DNA of 33,563 bases from PALSA-505 sp035308365 (GCA_035308365.1 DATGGU010000085.1:1-33563), one strand, 5' to 3'. Shown: positions 16,273 through 23,785, numbered from the stretch's first letter. A program made the numbers and translations. The notes: generated by a model not told the origin, from the letters alone.

Positions 16273-18555
16273 ATGCACGCGCCAGACACCGGCGCCGACG
16301 TGGGCCGCGCCGCCGGCGGGGGGGCGGGCCATGATCCACCGGATCAGGCGCGGTTGCGTCAGCTTGCCGCTGAGCAGGCCGCGCTCCGCCGGGTCGCCAC
16401 GCTGGTGGCGCGCGGAGCGCCGGCGGACGAGCTGTTCGCCGCGGTCACCGAGGAGGCCGGGCAGCTGCTCGCAGCCCATCTCGCCGGGATGGCCCACTAC
16501 GAAAGTGATAACACGCTGACTGTCTTGGCCACCTGGGCTTCCGAAGGCGAGCACCCGCTGGTTCCGGGGCCGTGGCCGCTGGAAGGAGGCGATCTGGCAT
16601 CGACGGTCTTCCGGACTGGCCGATCCGTCCGGATAGACGACTATCGCGGCGTCTCCGGGCGCATCGCCGCGTTCGTTCGAGAAGAGCTCGGGATCAGCTC
16701 CTCAGTCGCCAGCCCGATCGTCGTCGAGGGGAGGTTGTGGGGCGTTCTGTTCCTTCACTCGAAACAGGCCGCCCAGCCGCTGCCCCTAGACGCTGAGGCG
16801 CGTCTCGGCTCGTTTACCGAGCTTGTGGCTACCGCGATCGCCAATGCCCAGGCCGGGCAGGAGCTGCGCGAGCTCGCGGACACCCAGGCGGCGCTGCGGC
16901 GGCTGGCCACGCTGGTCGCGCGGGGCGAGCCGCCCGAGGCGGTGTTCGCGGCGGCGACCCGGGAGGTGCTGCGATATTTCGGCGGCGGCACCGCCAGGAT
17001 GATCCGCTACGAGCCCGACGGAACCGCGACACTGCTGGCTAATGAGGGCACGATGGGCGCCCACATGCGGAGTGGGGAACGCTGGGAGGGCTATCCGCCG
17101 GCCGGGGTCACCGCGACCGTGCGGCGCACCGGCCAGGCCGCCCGGGTCGATGACTACCAGGACATCCCGGGCGGGGAACGTTATCTGCGCGAGGAGCTGC
17201 GGTCCGCGGTGGGCGTACCGATCCACGTCAACGGCCAGCTCTGGGGGATGATCGCCGTCGGGTCCGGGCAGGAGCCGATGCCGCCCGACACCGAGCGGCG
17301 GATGACGCAGTTCACCGACCTGGTCGCCACCGCGGTCGCGAACGCGCAGAACCGGGACTTGCTGGAGGCGAGCCGGGAGGAGCTCGCCCACCTCCTGGCC
17401 GAGCAGGCCGCGCTGCGCCGGGTTGCCACGCTCGTCGCCCGCGGGATCGACCCGGCCGAGATCTTCTCGGCGGTCGCCGAGGAAATCCGGCGGCAGCTCG
17501 GCGCGGACAGCGCGGGCATAGGCCGCTTCGAGCCGGATGGGACCTCGGTCGTGGTGGTCAGCGACGATGCCGGGGACGTCCCGGTCAACTTGCCGATCGG
17601 GACACGCGTGGAACTCCGCGACCACCTGGCCCCGGCGATGGTGTGGCGGACCGGCCGCGCCGCCCAGGTCGATGAAGATGCGTGGAGCAGCGTGTCGGAC
17701 CCGTCCGCCGACGCCCTGCGTGAGCTGGGCATCCGGTCGATAGTGGCAAGCCCGGTCGTGGTCGAGGGTCGCCTGTGGGGGGTGGTGACCGCGCTGACGA
17801 GACGCGGGCTGTTTCCTTCGGGGACCGCCGACCGGATGGCGGACTTCACTGAACTGGTCGCCATGGCGGTGGGAAACGCTGAGAGCCGGGCCGAGCTGGC
17901 CGCTTCCCGGGCGCGGATCGTCGCCGCCGCGGATCAGACCCGGCGGCGGATCGAGCGGGACCTGCACGACGGGACCCAGCAGCGGCTGGTCTCGCTCGGG
18001 CTTGAGCTTCGCCTCGCCCAGTCCACGGTGCCCGCCGGGCTGCCTGAGCTGGACACCGTGATCGGCCGGGTCGCCGAGGAGCTGACCGGGGTGGTGGAGG
18101 ATCTGCGGGAGATCGCCCGTGGCATCCACCCGGCGATCTTGTCCGAGGGCGGGCTCGGGCCGGCGCTGCGCACTCTCGCCCGCCGGGCTGCGATCGCGGT
18201 CGAGCTCGACATTGCCGCGATCGCGCGTCTGCCGGAGCCGATCGAGGTGGCGGCGTATTACCTCGTCTCCGAGGCGCTCACCAACGCGACCAGGCACGCG
18301 CACGCGTCGGTGGCCGAGGTGGCCGCACAGGCCTGCGGCGGCACGCTGCGGGTGTGCGTGCACGACGACGGCGCCGGCGGCGCCGACCCGCACCGCGGCT
18401 CGGGGCTGGCCGGGCTGAAAGACCGGATCGAGGCGCTGGGCGGCACCTTCACCCTGCACAGCCCGCCCGGCGGAGGCACGACGGTGTCCTGCGAGCTTCC
18501 GGTTGAGGCCGGCGTCGGCCAGCCCGACACGGGCCCCGCGGGCCCAAGCCGGTAG
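16273..18555 (+). CDS. Triple-GAF sensor histidine kinase (HisKA_3 type)
   Basis: The 760-residue protein has no membrane segment and carries three consecutive GAF modules. Each is introduced by a near-identical AEQAALRRVATLVARG-type helix (about residues 35, 206 and 376), so the sensor arose by tandem duplication. The kinase core follows: RRRIERDLHDGTQQRLVSLG with phospho-acceptor His565, DLREIARGIHPAILSEGG, N-box SEALTNATRHAHAS (about 665), and G-boxes DDGAGGADPHRGSGLAGLKD and PPGGGTTVSCELP. The architecture is like a DevS/DosS or NarX-family kinase with an additional GAF. No Cys or His obviously marks heme or Fe-S binding, so the ligand is unknown. ATG 16273 is preferred over an in-frame TTG at 16237; neither has a good ribosome-binding site. 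Its partner regulator starts 61 bp downstream. Confidence 0.9.
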   Translation: MHAPDTGADVGRAAGGGAGHDPPDQARLRQLAAEQAALRRVATLVARGAPADELFAAVTEEAGQLLAAHLAGMAHYESDNTLTVLATWASEGEHPLVPGPWPLEGGDLASTVFRTGRSVRIDDYRGVSGRIAAFVREELGISSSVASPIVVEGRLWGVLFLHSKQAAQPLPLDAEARLGSFTELVATAIANAQAGQELRELADTQAALRRLATLVARGEPPEAVFAAATREVLRYFGGGTARMIRYEPDGTATLLANEGTMGAHMRSGERWEGYPPAGVTATVRRTGQAARVDDYQDIPGGERYLREELRSAVGVPIHVNGQLWGMIAVGSGQEPMPPDTERRMTQFTDLVATAVANAQNRDLLEASREELAHLLAEQAALRRVATLVARGIDPAEIFSAVAEEIRRQLGADSAGIGRFEPDGTSVVVVSDDAGDVPVNLPIGTRVELRDHLAPAMVWRTGRAAQVDEDAWSSVSDPSADALRELGIRSIVASPVVVEGRLWGVVTALTRRGLFPSGTADRMADFTELVAMAVGNAESRAELAASRARIVAAADQTRRRIERDLHDGTQQRLVSLGLELRLAQSTVPAGLPELDTVIGRVAEELTGVVEDLREIARGIHPAILSEGGLGPALRTLARRAAIAVELDIAAIARLPEPIEVAAYYLVSEALTNATRHAHASVAEVAAQACGGTLRVCVHDDGAGGADPHRGSGLAGLKDRIEALGGTFTLHSPPGGGTTVSCELPVEAGVGQPDTGPAGPSR

Positions 18556-18616
18556 CCGATGGGGCGGAAAGGCCCGGCCCCTGGGCGCAACCGCCTGCCT
18601 GGCCGATAATCAGGGG

Positions 18617-19312
18617 ATGCCCTCACCGTCCGGGACAGCCGACGTAACGCCACAGAGCCAGCGTGCACCGCGGGTCGTGCTCGCCGACGATGACGTGCTG
18701 CTGCGTGAAGGCCTGGCCAGCCTGCTGGACCGCTCGGGGTTCGAGGTCGTCGGCCAGGCGGGGAACGGGCCGGAGCTGCTCGCGCTGGCCCGTTCGGCCC
18801 GGCCAGAGCTGGCGATCATCGACATCCGGATGCCGCCCGGGTATGCCACCGAGGGTCTCGAAGCGGCCCGGGTGATCCGCGCGGAACTGCCCGGCACGGC
18901 GATCATCGTACTGTCCGCGCACGTCGAGGTGGACCAGGCGATGGACTTGCTGGCCGGCGGGGAGGCCACCGGCTATCTGCTGAAAAGCCGGGTCACCGAC
19001 GTCGCGGGGTTCATCGAAACGGCCAGGCGGATCACCGCGGGCGCCTCAGTGGTGGACCCGTCCCTGATACAAGAGCTCGTGCAGGCCCGCCGGCGGCGTG
19101 ATCCGCTCGACGTGCTGTCTCCGCGGGAACGCGAGGTCCTGGCCCTGATGGCCGAGGGCGCCTCCAATGCCGGCATCGCCCGCCGGATCTTCGTCACCGA
19201 GGGCACCGTCGAAAAACACGTCCGCAGCATCCTGACCAAGCTCAACCTGCCAGAGAGCGAAACCGAGCACCGGCGGGTGCTGGCGGTCCTCCGATTCCTG
19301 GAAGCGCGTTAG
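18617..19312 (+). CDS. NarL/DevR-family response regulator
   Basis: The 231-residue regulator has a receiver domain (VVLADDDVLLREGL, acidic pair at 24-26; phospho-acceptor Asp69 in AIIDIRMPP; switch Ser in IIVLSAHVE; Lys in GYLLKSRV). A linker leads to a LuxR-type HTH (LSPREREVLALMAEGASNAG at about 165, recognition helix TEGTVEKHVRSILTKL). It is the evident partner of the triple-GAF kinase just upstream. AGGGG abuts the ATG, too close for a normal ribosome-binding site, so translation may be coupled or leaderless. Whether its DNA target is the GCTAGC-box element is an open possibility. Confidence 0.92.
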   Translation: MPSPSGTADVTPQSQRAPRVVLADDDVLLREGLASLLDRSGFEVVGQAGNGPELLALARSARPELAIIDIRMPPGYATEGLEAARVIRAELPGTAIIVLSAHVEVDQAMDLLAGGEATGYLLKSRVTDVAGFIETARRITAGASVVDPSLIQELVQARRRRDPLDVLSPREREVLALMAEGASNAGIARRIFVTEGTVEKHVRSILTKLNLPESETEHRRVLAVLRFLEAR

Positions 19313-19349
19313 TCCAGGCACGTCGCGTCCGCCCCGCGCGGGTATTGCA

Positions 19350-19411
19350 GCTAGCCGGGCTTTGGCCAGTACCGATAGCCGGAAGCGCACATTGGCGCTG
19401 GCGAGGATGAC
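19350..19411 (-). repeat. Dispersed GCTAGC element, copy 7
   Basis: Minus strand: 15-mer GTCATCCTCGCCAGC (19411-19397), GCTATC (19379-19374, +32) and GCTAGC (19355-19350, +24), then TGCAATAC as in copy 1. It lies between the response-regulator gene and the ParB-like gene, about 90-150 bp upstream of the latter. Confidence 0.75.
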
Positions 19412-19497
19412 CGCGGCCTGGATGCGCGAAATCCTTGGGGGCGAACGTAGGCATCGGCTGACCCCGGGGCCACATCACACAACCCAACGGAGCCCCG

Positions 19498-19962
19498 ATG
19501 CTCGATACCGGATTCCCGCAGGCAGACGTCCAGAACGACTTTCTGCGGGCCAGGCGGCGCCAGGTCACCGAAACGCTGGCCCACCGCCTGCGCCGCCGGC
19601 CCGAGGACAGCGACCGCCTCCTGACTCTCGACGAAGTCGTCGGCGCGCTCGGCATGCGCGGCGAGCGGTCCCTGGGCCTGCAGACGATACCGCTGGACAC
19701 GATCGTCGGCACGGTCGATTCCCGCCGCGACTTCGACCGGCACTTTCGGCCCACGTCCAACCGGGTGCGCGCGCGCTGGGAACAGCTGGCGCTGGCCCAG
19801 CGCCGCGGTGCGCCGATCCCGCCGATCGAGGTGTACCGGGTCGGCAGCCAGCATTTCGTCAGCGACGGCCATCACCGGGTATCAATAGCCGTCGCGACCG
19901 GCCAGCAGTCGATCGACGCCTACGTAACCGAGGTGCTCACCGCCAGGCCGAGGACCTGCTGA
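19498..19962 (+). CDS. ParB/Srx-like domain protein
   Basis: The 154-residue soluble protein ends with a ParB-like fold signature, PPIEVYRVGSQHFVSDGHHR, followed by VSIAVATGQQSIDAYVTEV. The N-terminal half (NDFLRARRRQVTETLAHRL, LDEVVGALG) is basic and helical. Proteins of this small actinobacterial group look like stand-alone ParB-fold domains and are not the chromosomal partition ParB, which is longer and has an HTH. Function unknown; nuclease or CTPase activity should not be assumed. Relatives I recall continue beyond AYVTEVLT, so this copy may be truncated or frameshifted at its 3' end. An out-of-frame AEDLLIVFVARP follows. The start is supported by coding content; the ribosome-binding site is weak (CGGAG). 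Confidence 0.7.
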   Translation: MLDTGFPQADVQNDFLRARRRQVTETLAHRLRRRPEDSDRLLTLDEVVGALGMRGERSLGLQTIPLDTIVGTVDSRRDFDRHFRPTSNRVRARWEQLALAQRRGAPIPPIEVYRVGSQHFVSDGHHRVSIAVATGQQSIDAYVTEVLTARPRTC

Positions 19963-20057
19963 TCGTCTTCGTTGCCCGGCCGTGAGGTCATTGCTTCGCG
20001 AGGGTCAGGACGCGGCCTTCAACTGCACTCGGCCACCGGCGGCCGAGGTCATCGGCG

Positions 20058-20204
20058 TCACCACTGAGGTTCTGGCCCAGTACAGTGATGGATTAACTCG
20101 GGCATCGCCGGGTCGCCCCAATTGTGGTCGTGACGCGATGCCGTCAGGATCCGGGTCTGGCCGTCGATGGTGAGGATGCCTGGACGGGTGCCCCTGCCTG
20201 ACAC
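20058..20204 (-). CDS. Possible small ORF after the VIT-like gene
   Basis: A GTG-started ORF of 48 codons begins 12 bp after the VIT-like stop codon. It reads GRGTRPGILTIDGQTRILT, then SRHDHNWGDPAMPELI. The first 38 codons have strong G/C third positions, which supports real coding history, while the last ten do not. It may be a short real protein or the beginning of a decayed gene. I do not recognise the family. Confidence 0.35.
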   Translation of the reverse strand: MSGRGTRPGILTIDGQTRILTASRHDHNWGDPAMPELIHHCTGPEPQW

Positions 20205-20215
20205 AATCAGCCCGG

Positions 20216-20734
20216 TCAGCCCCCGGCGGCGACGCCCAGGGCGGCGCTGAGGGCGGCGATGACCGCGCCGCCGACGGTGATCGCCAGAAACGACCGGGCG
20301 AAGCTGGTCTTGAAGAACTTGTGCCGCAGCCAGGCGAGGATGAGCAACTCGCTGCCGACCACTGCGATCGCCGCGCCGACCGCGGCACCGAAGCCGGGAA
20401 TGAGGAACGGCAGGGTGTGGAAGATGCCGCCGGCGAAGGTCCCGCCGCCGGTGATCGCCCCGCGCAGCACGGGACTACCGCGCCCGGTCAGGTCACCGGT
20501 ATCGGACAGGCCCTCGGAGAAGGCCATGCTCACTCCCGCGCCCAGCGCGGTCGCGGCGCCAGTGAAGAACGCCGTCAGCGGACGGTGGGTAGCCAGCGCC
20601 ACCGCGAAGATGGGCGCCAACGTCGACAACGACCCGTCCATCAGCCCGCTGAGCGCGGGCTGGACCCGCTCCAGCAGGAACGACCGGCTACCGGCCGGGC
20701 CGGGCGAGACACTGTCAGGCGCGATGATACTCAT
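20216..20734 (-). CDS. VIT1/CCC1-family-like membrane protein
   Basis: The 172-residue membrane protein has about five hydrophobic segments. It starts with ERVQPALSGLMDGSLSTLAP, a variant of the VIT/CCC1 helix-1 motif (G-x-x-DG-x-x-T), followed by FFTGAATALGAGVSMAFSEG, like the second conserved VIT segment. It ends with a GAAVGAAIAVVGSELLILAW pair of helices. VIT/CCC1 proteins export Fe(II) or Mn(II) from the cytosol; this protein is short and lacks an obvious metal-binding cytosolic domain, so transport is inferred. ATG 20734 has no clear ribosome-binding site because the sequence immediately upstream is the right end of a TnpB-type element. The original promoter and leader may therefore have been displaced. 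Confidence 0.7.
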   Translation of the reverse strand: MSIIAPDSVSPGPAGSRSFLLERVQPALSGLMDGSLSTLAPIFAVALATHRPLTAFFTGAATALGAGVSMAFSEGLSDTGDLTGRGSPVLRGAITGGGTFAGGIFHTLPFLIPGFGAAVGAAIAVVGSELLILAWLRHKFFKTSFARSFLAITVGGAVIAALSAALGVAAGG

Positions 20735-20920
20735 AAGGATCACGGCGTGGAGACCCCGGCCTAACAGGCCGGGGAGGAAACGCCGTTCCCTCCTTCCGCA
20801 GGGTGGCGAAATCGAATATTTCAAGGCTGGGTGGTACGAGAGCAGCGTCGCCAGCGGCCTGCGCCGGGTTTCGCCTCGTGTTTCACTGCGTTCATGTAAG
20901 CCACGTCCACCGATCCGGTA
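20735..20920 (-). pseudogene. tnpB: TnpB C-terminal tail and right end of an IS605/IS607-type element
   Basis: The minus strand reads VDVAYMNAVKHEAKPG and, one frame away, LEIFDFATLRKEGTAFPPRP followed by VRPGSPRRDPYE. I recognise this as the usual tail of actinobacterial TnpB proteins. The end of this tail is encoded by the element's right-end hairpin, GGCGT...CCCCGGCCT-gtt-AGGCCGGGG...ACGCC (20784-20744). The catalytic body of TnpB and the left end are absent. In intact elements this right-end region also produces the omega (guide) RNA scaffold. Here it directly abuts the VIT-like start codon. Confidence 0.65.
20744..20784 (-). repeat. Right-end hairpin of the TnpB-type remnant
   Basis: A 9-bp perfect inner stem (CCCCGGCCT/AGGCCGGGG) with loop AAC on the plus strand, plus a 5-bp outer stem GGCGT/ACGCC separated by a 5-nt internal bulge. 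The form is typical of IS200/IS605-group right ends. It could also act as a terminator on either strand. Confidence 0.65.
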
Positions 20921-20931
20921 GCTGCCTGTGA

Positions 20932-21020
20932 GCTAGCATCGCCCGCCGCCCGCGGCACGGCATCACCGTCAGCTGCCGTCTTCCCTGGACGCTGCCTGCT
21001 ATCCCCGCATTACCGCCAGC
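20932..21020 (+). repeat. Dispersed GCTAGC element, copy 8 (second subtype)
   Basis: Additional GCTAGC at 20932-20937, 15-mer GGCATCACCGTCAGC at 20959-20973, box GCTGCC at 20991-20996 (+32) and GCCAGC at 21015-21020 (+24). It aligns along its length with copy 6. It lies upstream of the TnpB remnant and VIT-like gene when read on the minus strand. Confidence 0.65.
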
Positions 21021-21213
21021 TGGTAGCGAGGGCGTGTCCTACCGGCTGCGTGCGTGACGTGGCCTGGCGATGAGCCGCAAGAAAGGCGGCTCGCGGAAGG
21101 GCGCGTGATGACCGGCACTGCGAAGATGGCGCGCAAGCGTGAGGGTGGCCGCCGCCGGGCGCGGCCGCTGGTCGATGACGAGCTGGCGGACCGGCTGCTG
21201 GGGGCCCGCGCGC

Positions 21214-21233
21214 GATTTCCTGCTAGCCACAAT
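21214..21233 (+). promoter_or_regulatory. GCTAGC half-site upstream of the broken REC paralogue
   Basis: TTTCCTGCTAGCCACAATGC, nearly identical to the half-site before the intact REC gene and at the same distance (40 bp) from the start codon. This indicates duplication of gene plus control region. Confidence 0.6.
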
Positions 21234-21266
21234 GCGGCCGCGCCGTCTCCTTGGCATCCTGATCGC

Positions 21267-21412
21267 ATGCCGCTGCGCTGCCTGCTGGTCGATGACAACG
21301 ACGCCTTCCTGGAAGCGGCGCGCGTCCTGCTGGAGCGGGAGGGCATGCAGGTGCCGGAGTAGCCTCCAGCATCGCCGAGGCGCTCCGCCAGGCCCGCGCG
21401 CTCCCGGCGGCG
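21267..21412 (+). pseudogene. Response-regulator (REC) paralogue, frameshifted and truncated
   Basis: From ATG 21267 the sequence reads MPLRCLLVDDNDAFLEAARV then LLEREGMQV and hits TAG at 21360. In the neighbouring frame it continues GVASSIAEALRQARAL, exactly matching the intact REC protein encoded at 13474-13842. A single-base deletion near 21354 explains the stop. Homology ends before the phospho-acceptor Asp, so the gene is both frameshifted and truncated. Confidence 0.8.
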
Positions 21413-21601
21413 GAGCGGGGAGAAGATCCAGGTCCGCCGGGGCCATCAGGGCTGCTCGCACGCTGCCTCATCGCGTTCCAGCCACCTCCTCACAAGGAGA
21501 ACCGGTGCCGATCCCTGGCCGACGGGAGCCACTGGTGCCAGCCAGATACACGCTCCCCGGCCGCTCGGACTGCACATGCCCCCGGCTGGTCGCCACTATG
21601 C

Positions 21602-21823
21602 ACCACCGTCGCCACATTTGGCGGACCCATCCTCATCGGCCTCGGCGTCAGGATCGACTACTCGCTGTTCATCCTCACCCGGACGCGCGCCGGGCTGCGA
21701 CGCGGTCTCAGCGTGGAAGAGGCGGTCACCGCTGCTGCCGGCGCCGCCGGCCGGGACGTGCTCTTCGCCGGCATAACCGTATGCATTGCCCTGCTCGGCA
21801 TCCTCACTGTTAGGGTCAGCTAG
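21602..21823 (+). pseudogene. MMPL/RND-family transporter fragment
   Basis: The frame reads FGGPILIGLGVRIDYSLFIL, then TRTRAGLRRGLSVEEAVTAA and AGRDVLFAGITVCIALLGIL before TAG. This is the membrane segment of MMPL-type RND transporters that carries the proton-relay Asp-Tyr pair (IDYSLF) followed by the loop R..G....EAV and the next helix (RAVLFAG.TV). Only about 70 of the usual 700 or more residues remain, and no start codon or ribosome-binding site is linked to it. It is a relic of a deleted transporter gene. Confidence 0.75.
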
Positions 21824-21884
21824 CCCGGGCGGTCACCGGATCGCTGTGATCCGGGGTCACCTGCCCGCTCGTGATCATGGCGTC

Positions 21885-22133
21885 ATGGACCCGGCACCGG
21901 TCCCGTACATGATCCGGATCAACGGGTGCCTCGGCGCCACCGTGCTGGCGGCGTTCCCGGCGCTGGCGCCGGAGCACCACGGCGCGCACACCGTACTCCC
22001 CGGCCTGCTGGACCGGTCGGCGCTGTATGGCGTGCTGGCTGAGATCGAGGCGCTCGGCCTGGACCTGCTCGAGATCCCAAAGGTCACCCCGGACCGCAGA
22101 TCACCAGGATCAGGTGACCGCCGCTCACCTTGA
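21885..22133 (+). CDS. Small conserved hypothetical protein
   Basis: The 82-residue protein reads MIRINGCLGATVLAAFPALA and later TVLPGLLDRSALYGVLAEIEALGLDL (positions about 42-67). I recognise the pattern (small beta strand, AFP.L, TVL.G.L.D..AL.GVL..IEALGL.L) as a common actinobacterial small protein of unknown function. Two in-frame ATGs are possible, 21885 and 21909. The second fits the family start better, but neither has a clear ribosome-binding site. The tail after EIPKVTPD may be altered. Confidence 0.6.
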   Translation: MDPAPVPYMIRINGCLGATVLAAFPALAPEHHGAHTVLPGLLDRSALYGVLAEIEALGLDLLEIPKVTPDRRSPGSGDRRSP

Positions 22134-22832
22134 CGGCCACTAACCTCGGGCGCACCCAGCCCTGCCACGAGAAGGCGCCGCCCCCATGACCAGTGGCCCC
22201 GTGCGCGCCACCCACATACCCCATAGCCGTTCCCGGCCTGGCCCAGTGTGAGCCGGAAGAAGGACCGGCCCCCAGGTCGTTCGTCCAGCCGGGCGCTGCC
22301 CTTGACCCCGGCCCTCCTCCCGGCATGCCAAAATCCGGCCCGGAAACGCCACAAAAACGGGCACACCGGCCCCTTGACCCCAGCCCGCTTCTTCAGGGAT
22401 GTAAAACCGCTGGCTCGACGGGTGGCCCGCCCTTATTGATCTTGAGCTTGTGTTCTCAGGGACAGCCTTGATATACCAAACTTGCTGGCGCGCGCATGCG
22501 CTGGGTCCGCGCATAATGCGGTGTTCTGCGTCCATGTTGTGTGAGCTACGCGTAACGCTCACGCACTCGTATTCGGCGATCTGGTCGCCAAGAACTCTTT
22601 GGGATAACTGTCGCTGAGCTCATTTTTTTAGCGACCGCAGGGTGGACAGGGGGCTCGCCTGCTTGATTGCCAATGTCTGATGGACAGTGGCAGTGAAGCC
22701 CGCATTGTTCGCGGCGGATTGCAGTCCTGTGGATGGTGCGGCACCTTAATCCACAGGTGCCGGGCCGGCGCTTGAACCGGTGCCAAGGCGGTGATCAGAC
22801 TCGGATGCTTGCCGGTCCAGAAAGGCAATGGG
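22134..22832. other. Gene-poor, AT-richer stretch
   Basis: No convincing coding region on either strand. From about 22430 the base composition shifts toward A/T relative to the neighbours. There are inverted repeats GTGAGC/GCTCAC (about 22539-22560) and GTCGCT/AGCGAC around a T7 run (about 22607-22637). This looks like old insertion or transfer debris. Confidence 0.4.
22726..22757. repeat. Nested hairpin
   Basis: A 9-bp outer stem CCTGTGGAT/ATCCACAGG with an inner GGTG-CGG-CACC hairpin and a 3-nt bulge. It is well formed in otherwise gene-free DNA. It could be the end of a lost element, a terminator, or a structured RNA. Confidence 0.45.
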
Positions 22833-22998
22833 GTGGCTGCAGAGGACATTGACGCAGTGCGGGCGCGGCTGGGTGCGGCGGGGGACCGTCGCGGACACGC
22901 TGGCGGTGGCCTCGGATATCTTCGAGCTGGTCCAGGTGGTGGCCAGCGGCTGTGCTGACCACCCGACTTTCGCAGTTTCGGAGTCCTGGGGACGCTGA
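22833..22998 (+). pseudogene. Possible frameshifted small conserved gene
   Basis: A GTG at 22833, with AAAGG 8 bp upstream, opens VAAEDIDAVRARLGAAGD. One base away the frame continues TVADTLAVASDIFELVQVVA then SGCADHPTFAV, ending at TGA 22998. The composite (A.D.F.LV...A..CAD) resembles a small helical actinobacterial protein family. An additional G in the GGGGG run near 22890 would explain the break. Identification is tentative. Confidence 0.3.
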
Positions 22999-23110
22999 AG
23001 ATCGTAGTGATCGCTTCATCTGCCGGGGGCTCCGCTTTGGCACGATCCGGCCGACCCCGTGATTAGCCCGTGCGCGCTGATGTTTAGCGGCGCGGGCGCT
23101 CGCGGAAGCG

Positions 23111-23785
23111 TTACCGTCGGCCGTCCTGGTTGGCGGCTGGCTGGTTGCCTGTGCTGGGGATCGGGCCGGCGGCGGTCGTGGGTGTCTTGGGCCGGGTGGC
23201 CTGGGCGCTGAGGCTGCCGATGATGGCGCGGGTGGCTTCGGCGGATGCGTGGCCTGCTTCGGGGAGGGTGAGCCCGTACTGGTCGGCCAGCACAACCCCG
23301 GCGTCGGCGCTGGCGAGCAGGGACACGATCGCGACGGCACGGCGGGTTTCGGCCTGCCCCGCCCCGATACCCTCGAGCGCGTTCCTGATTGCCTCCAGCC
23401 GGCTGGCCCGCCGGCGGGCCCGGATCTGTGGTCCGATGCCGCTGGTGACCAGGGCGCGCAGCAGCGGCAGCTGGCCTTCGGACCCCTGGTAGACGGCCGT
23501 AACCAGGTCCGGCAGCTCGGCGGGTGTGGTCGGCAGCGGGGGCGGCTGCGGGAACAGCCGCGTTTCCACCTCGGCGGCGACCGCGGCGAGCTGGGCGTCG
23601 GCATCGGGGAAGTAGTGGTGCACGGTCCTGATCGACACGCCCGCGGCCCGGGCGGCCGCCGCCGGGGACAGCACCGCCCGGCCGGGATCACCGAGCTGGG
23701 CGATGAACGCGTCGATGATCGCCTGCTTGGTGCGCTGGCGGCGGGCCTGGCGGGCGGGGCTGTGGTAGGTCCTGGTGACGGTCAT
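23111..23785 (-). CDS. TetR-family transcriptional regulator
   Basis: The 224-residue protein has an N-terminal HTH typical of TetR proteins: RRQRTKQAIIDAFIAQL, then LSPAAAARAAGVSIRTVHHY followed by FPDADAQLAA (about residues 40-70). An all-helical ligand domain and an unstructured Pro/Thr-rich tail of about 30 residues follow. Its ATG overlaps the stop of the cupin gene (ATGA), so the two are translated as a pair. It probably represses its own operon through the AT-rich palindrome upstream of the cupin gene. The ligand is unknown. Confidence 0.85.
   Translation of the reverse strand: MTVTRTYHSPARQARRQRTKQAIIDAFIAQLGDPGRAVLSPAAAARAAGVSIRTVHHYFPDADAQLAAVAAEVETRLFPQPPPLPTTPAELPDLVTAVYQGSEGQLPLLRALVTSGIGPQIRARRRASRLEAIRNALEGIGAGQAETRRAVAIVSLLASADAGVVLADQYGLTLPEAGHASAEATRAIIGSLSAQATRPKTPTTAAGPIPSTGNQPAANQDGRR

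Noticed and set aside
21108..21215. Possible IS256-type transposase start (PLVDDELADRLLG)
   Set aside because: The start has GAAGGG upstream and the peptide loosely resembles an IS256 N-terminus, but similarity ends after about 35 residues and cannot be supported by eye.
22607..22637. Hairpin with T7 run as an intrinsic terminator
   Set aside because: The T-run lies in the loop and not after the stem, so it does not have terminator form.
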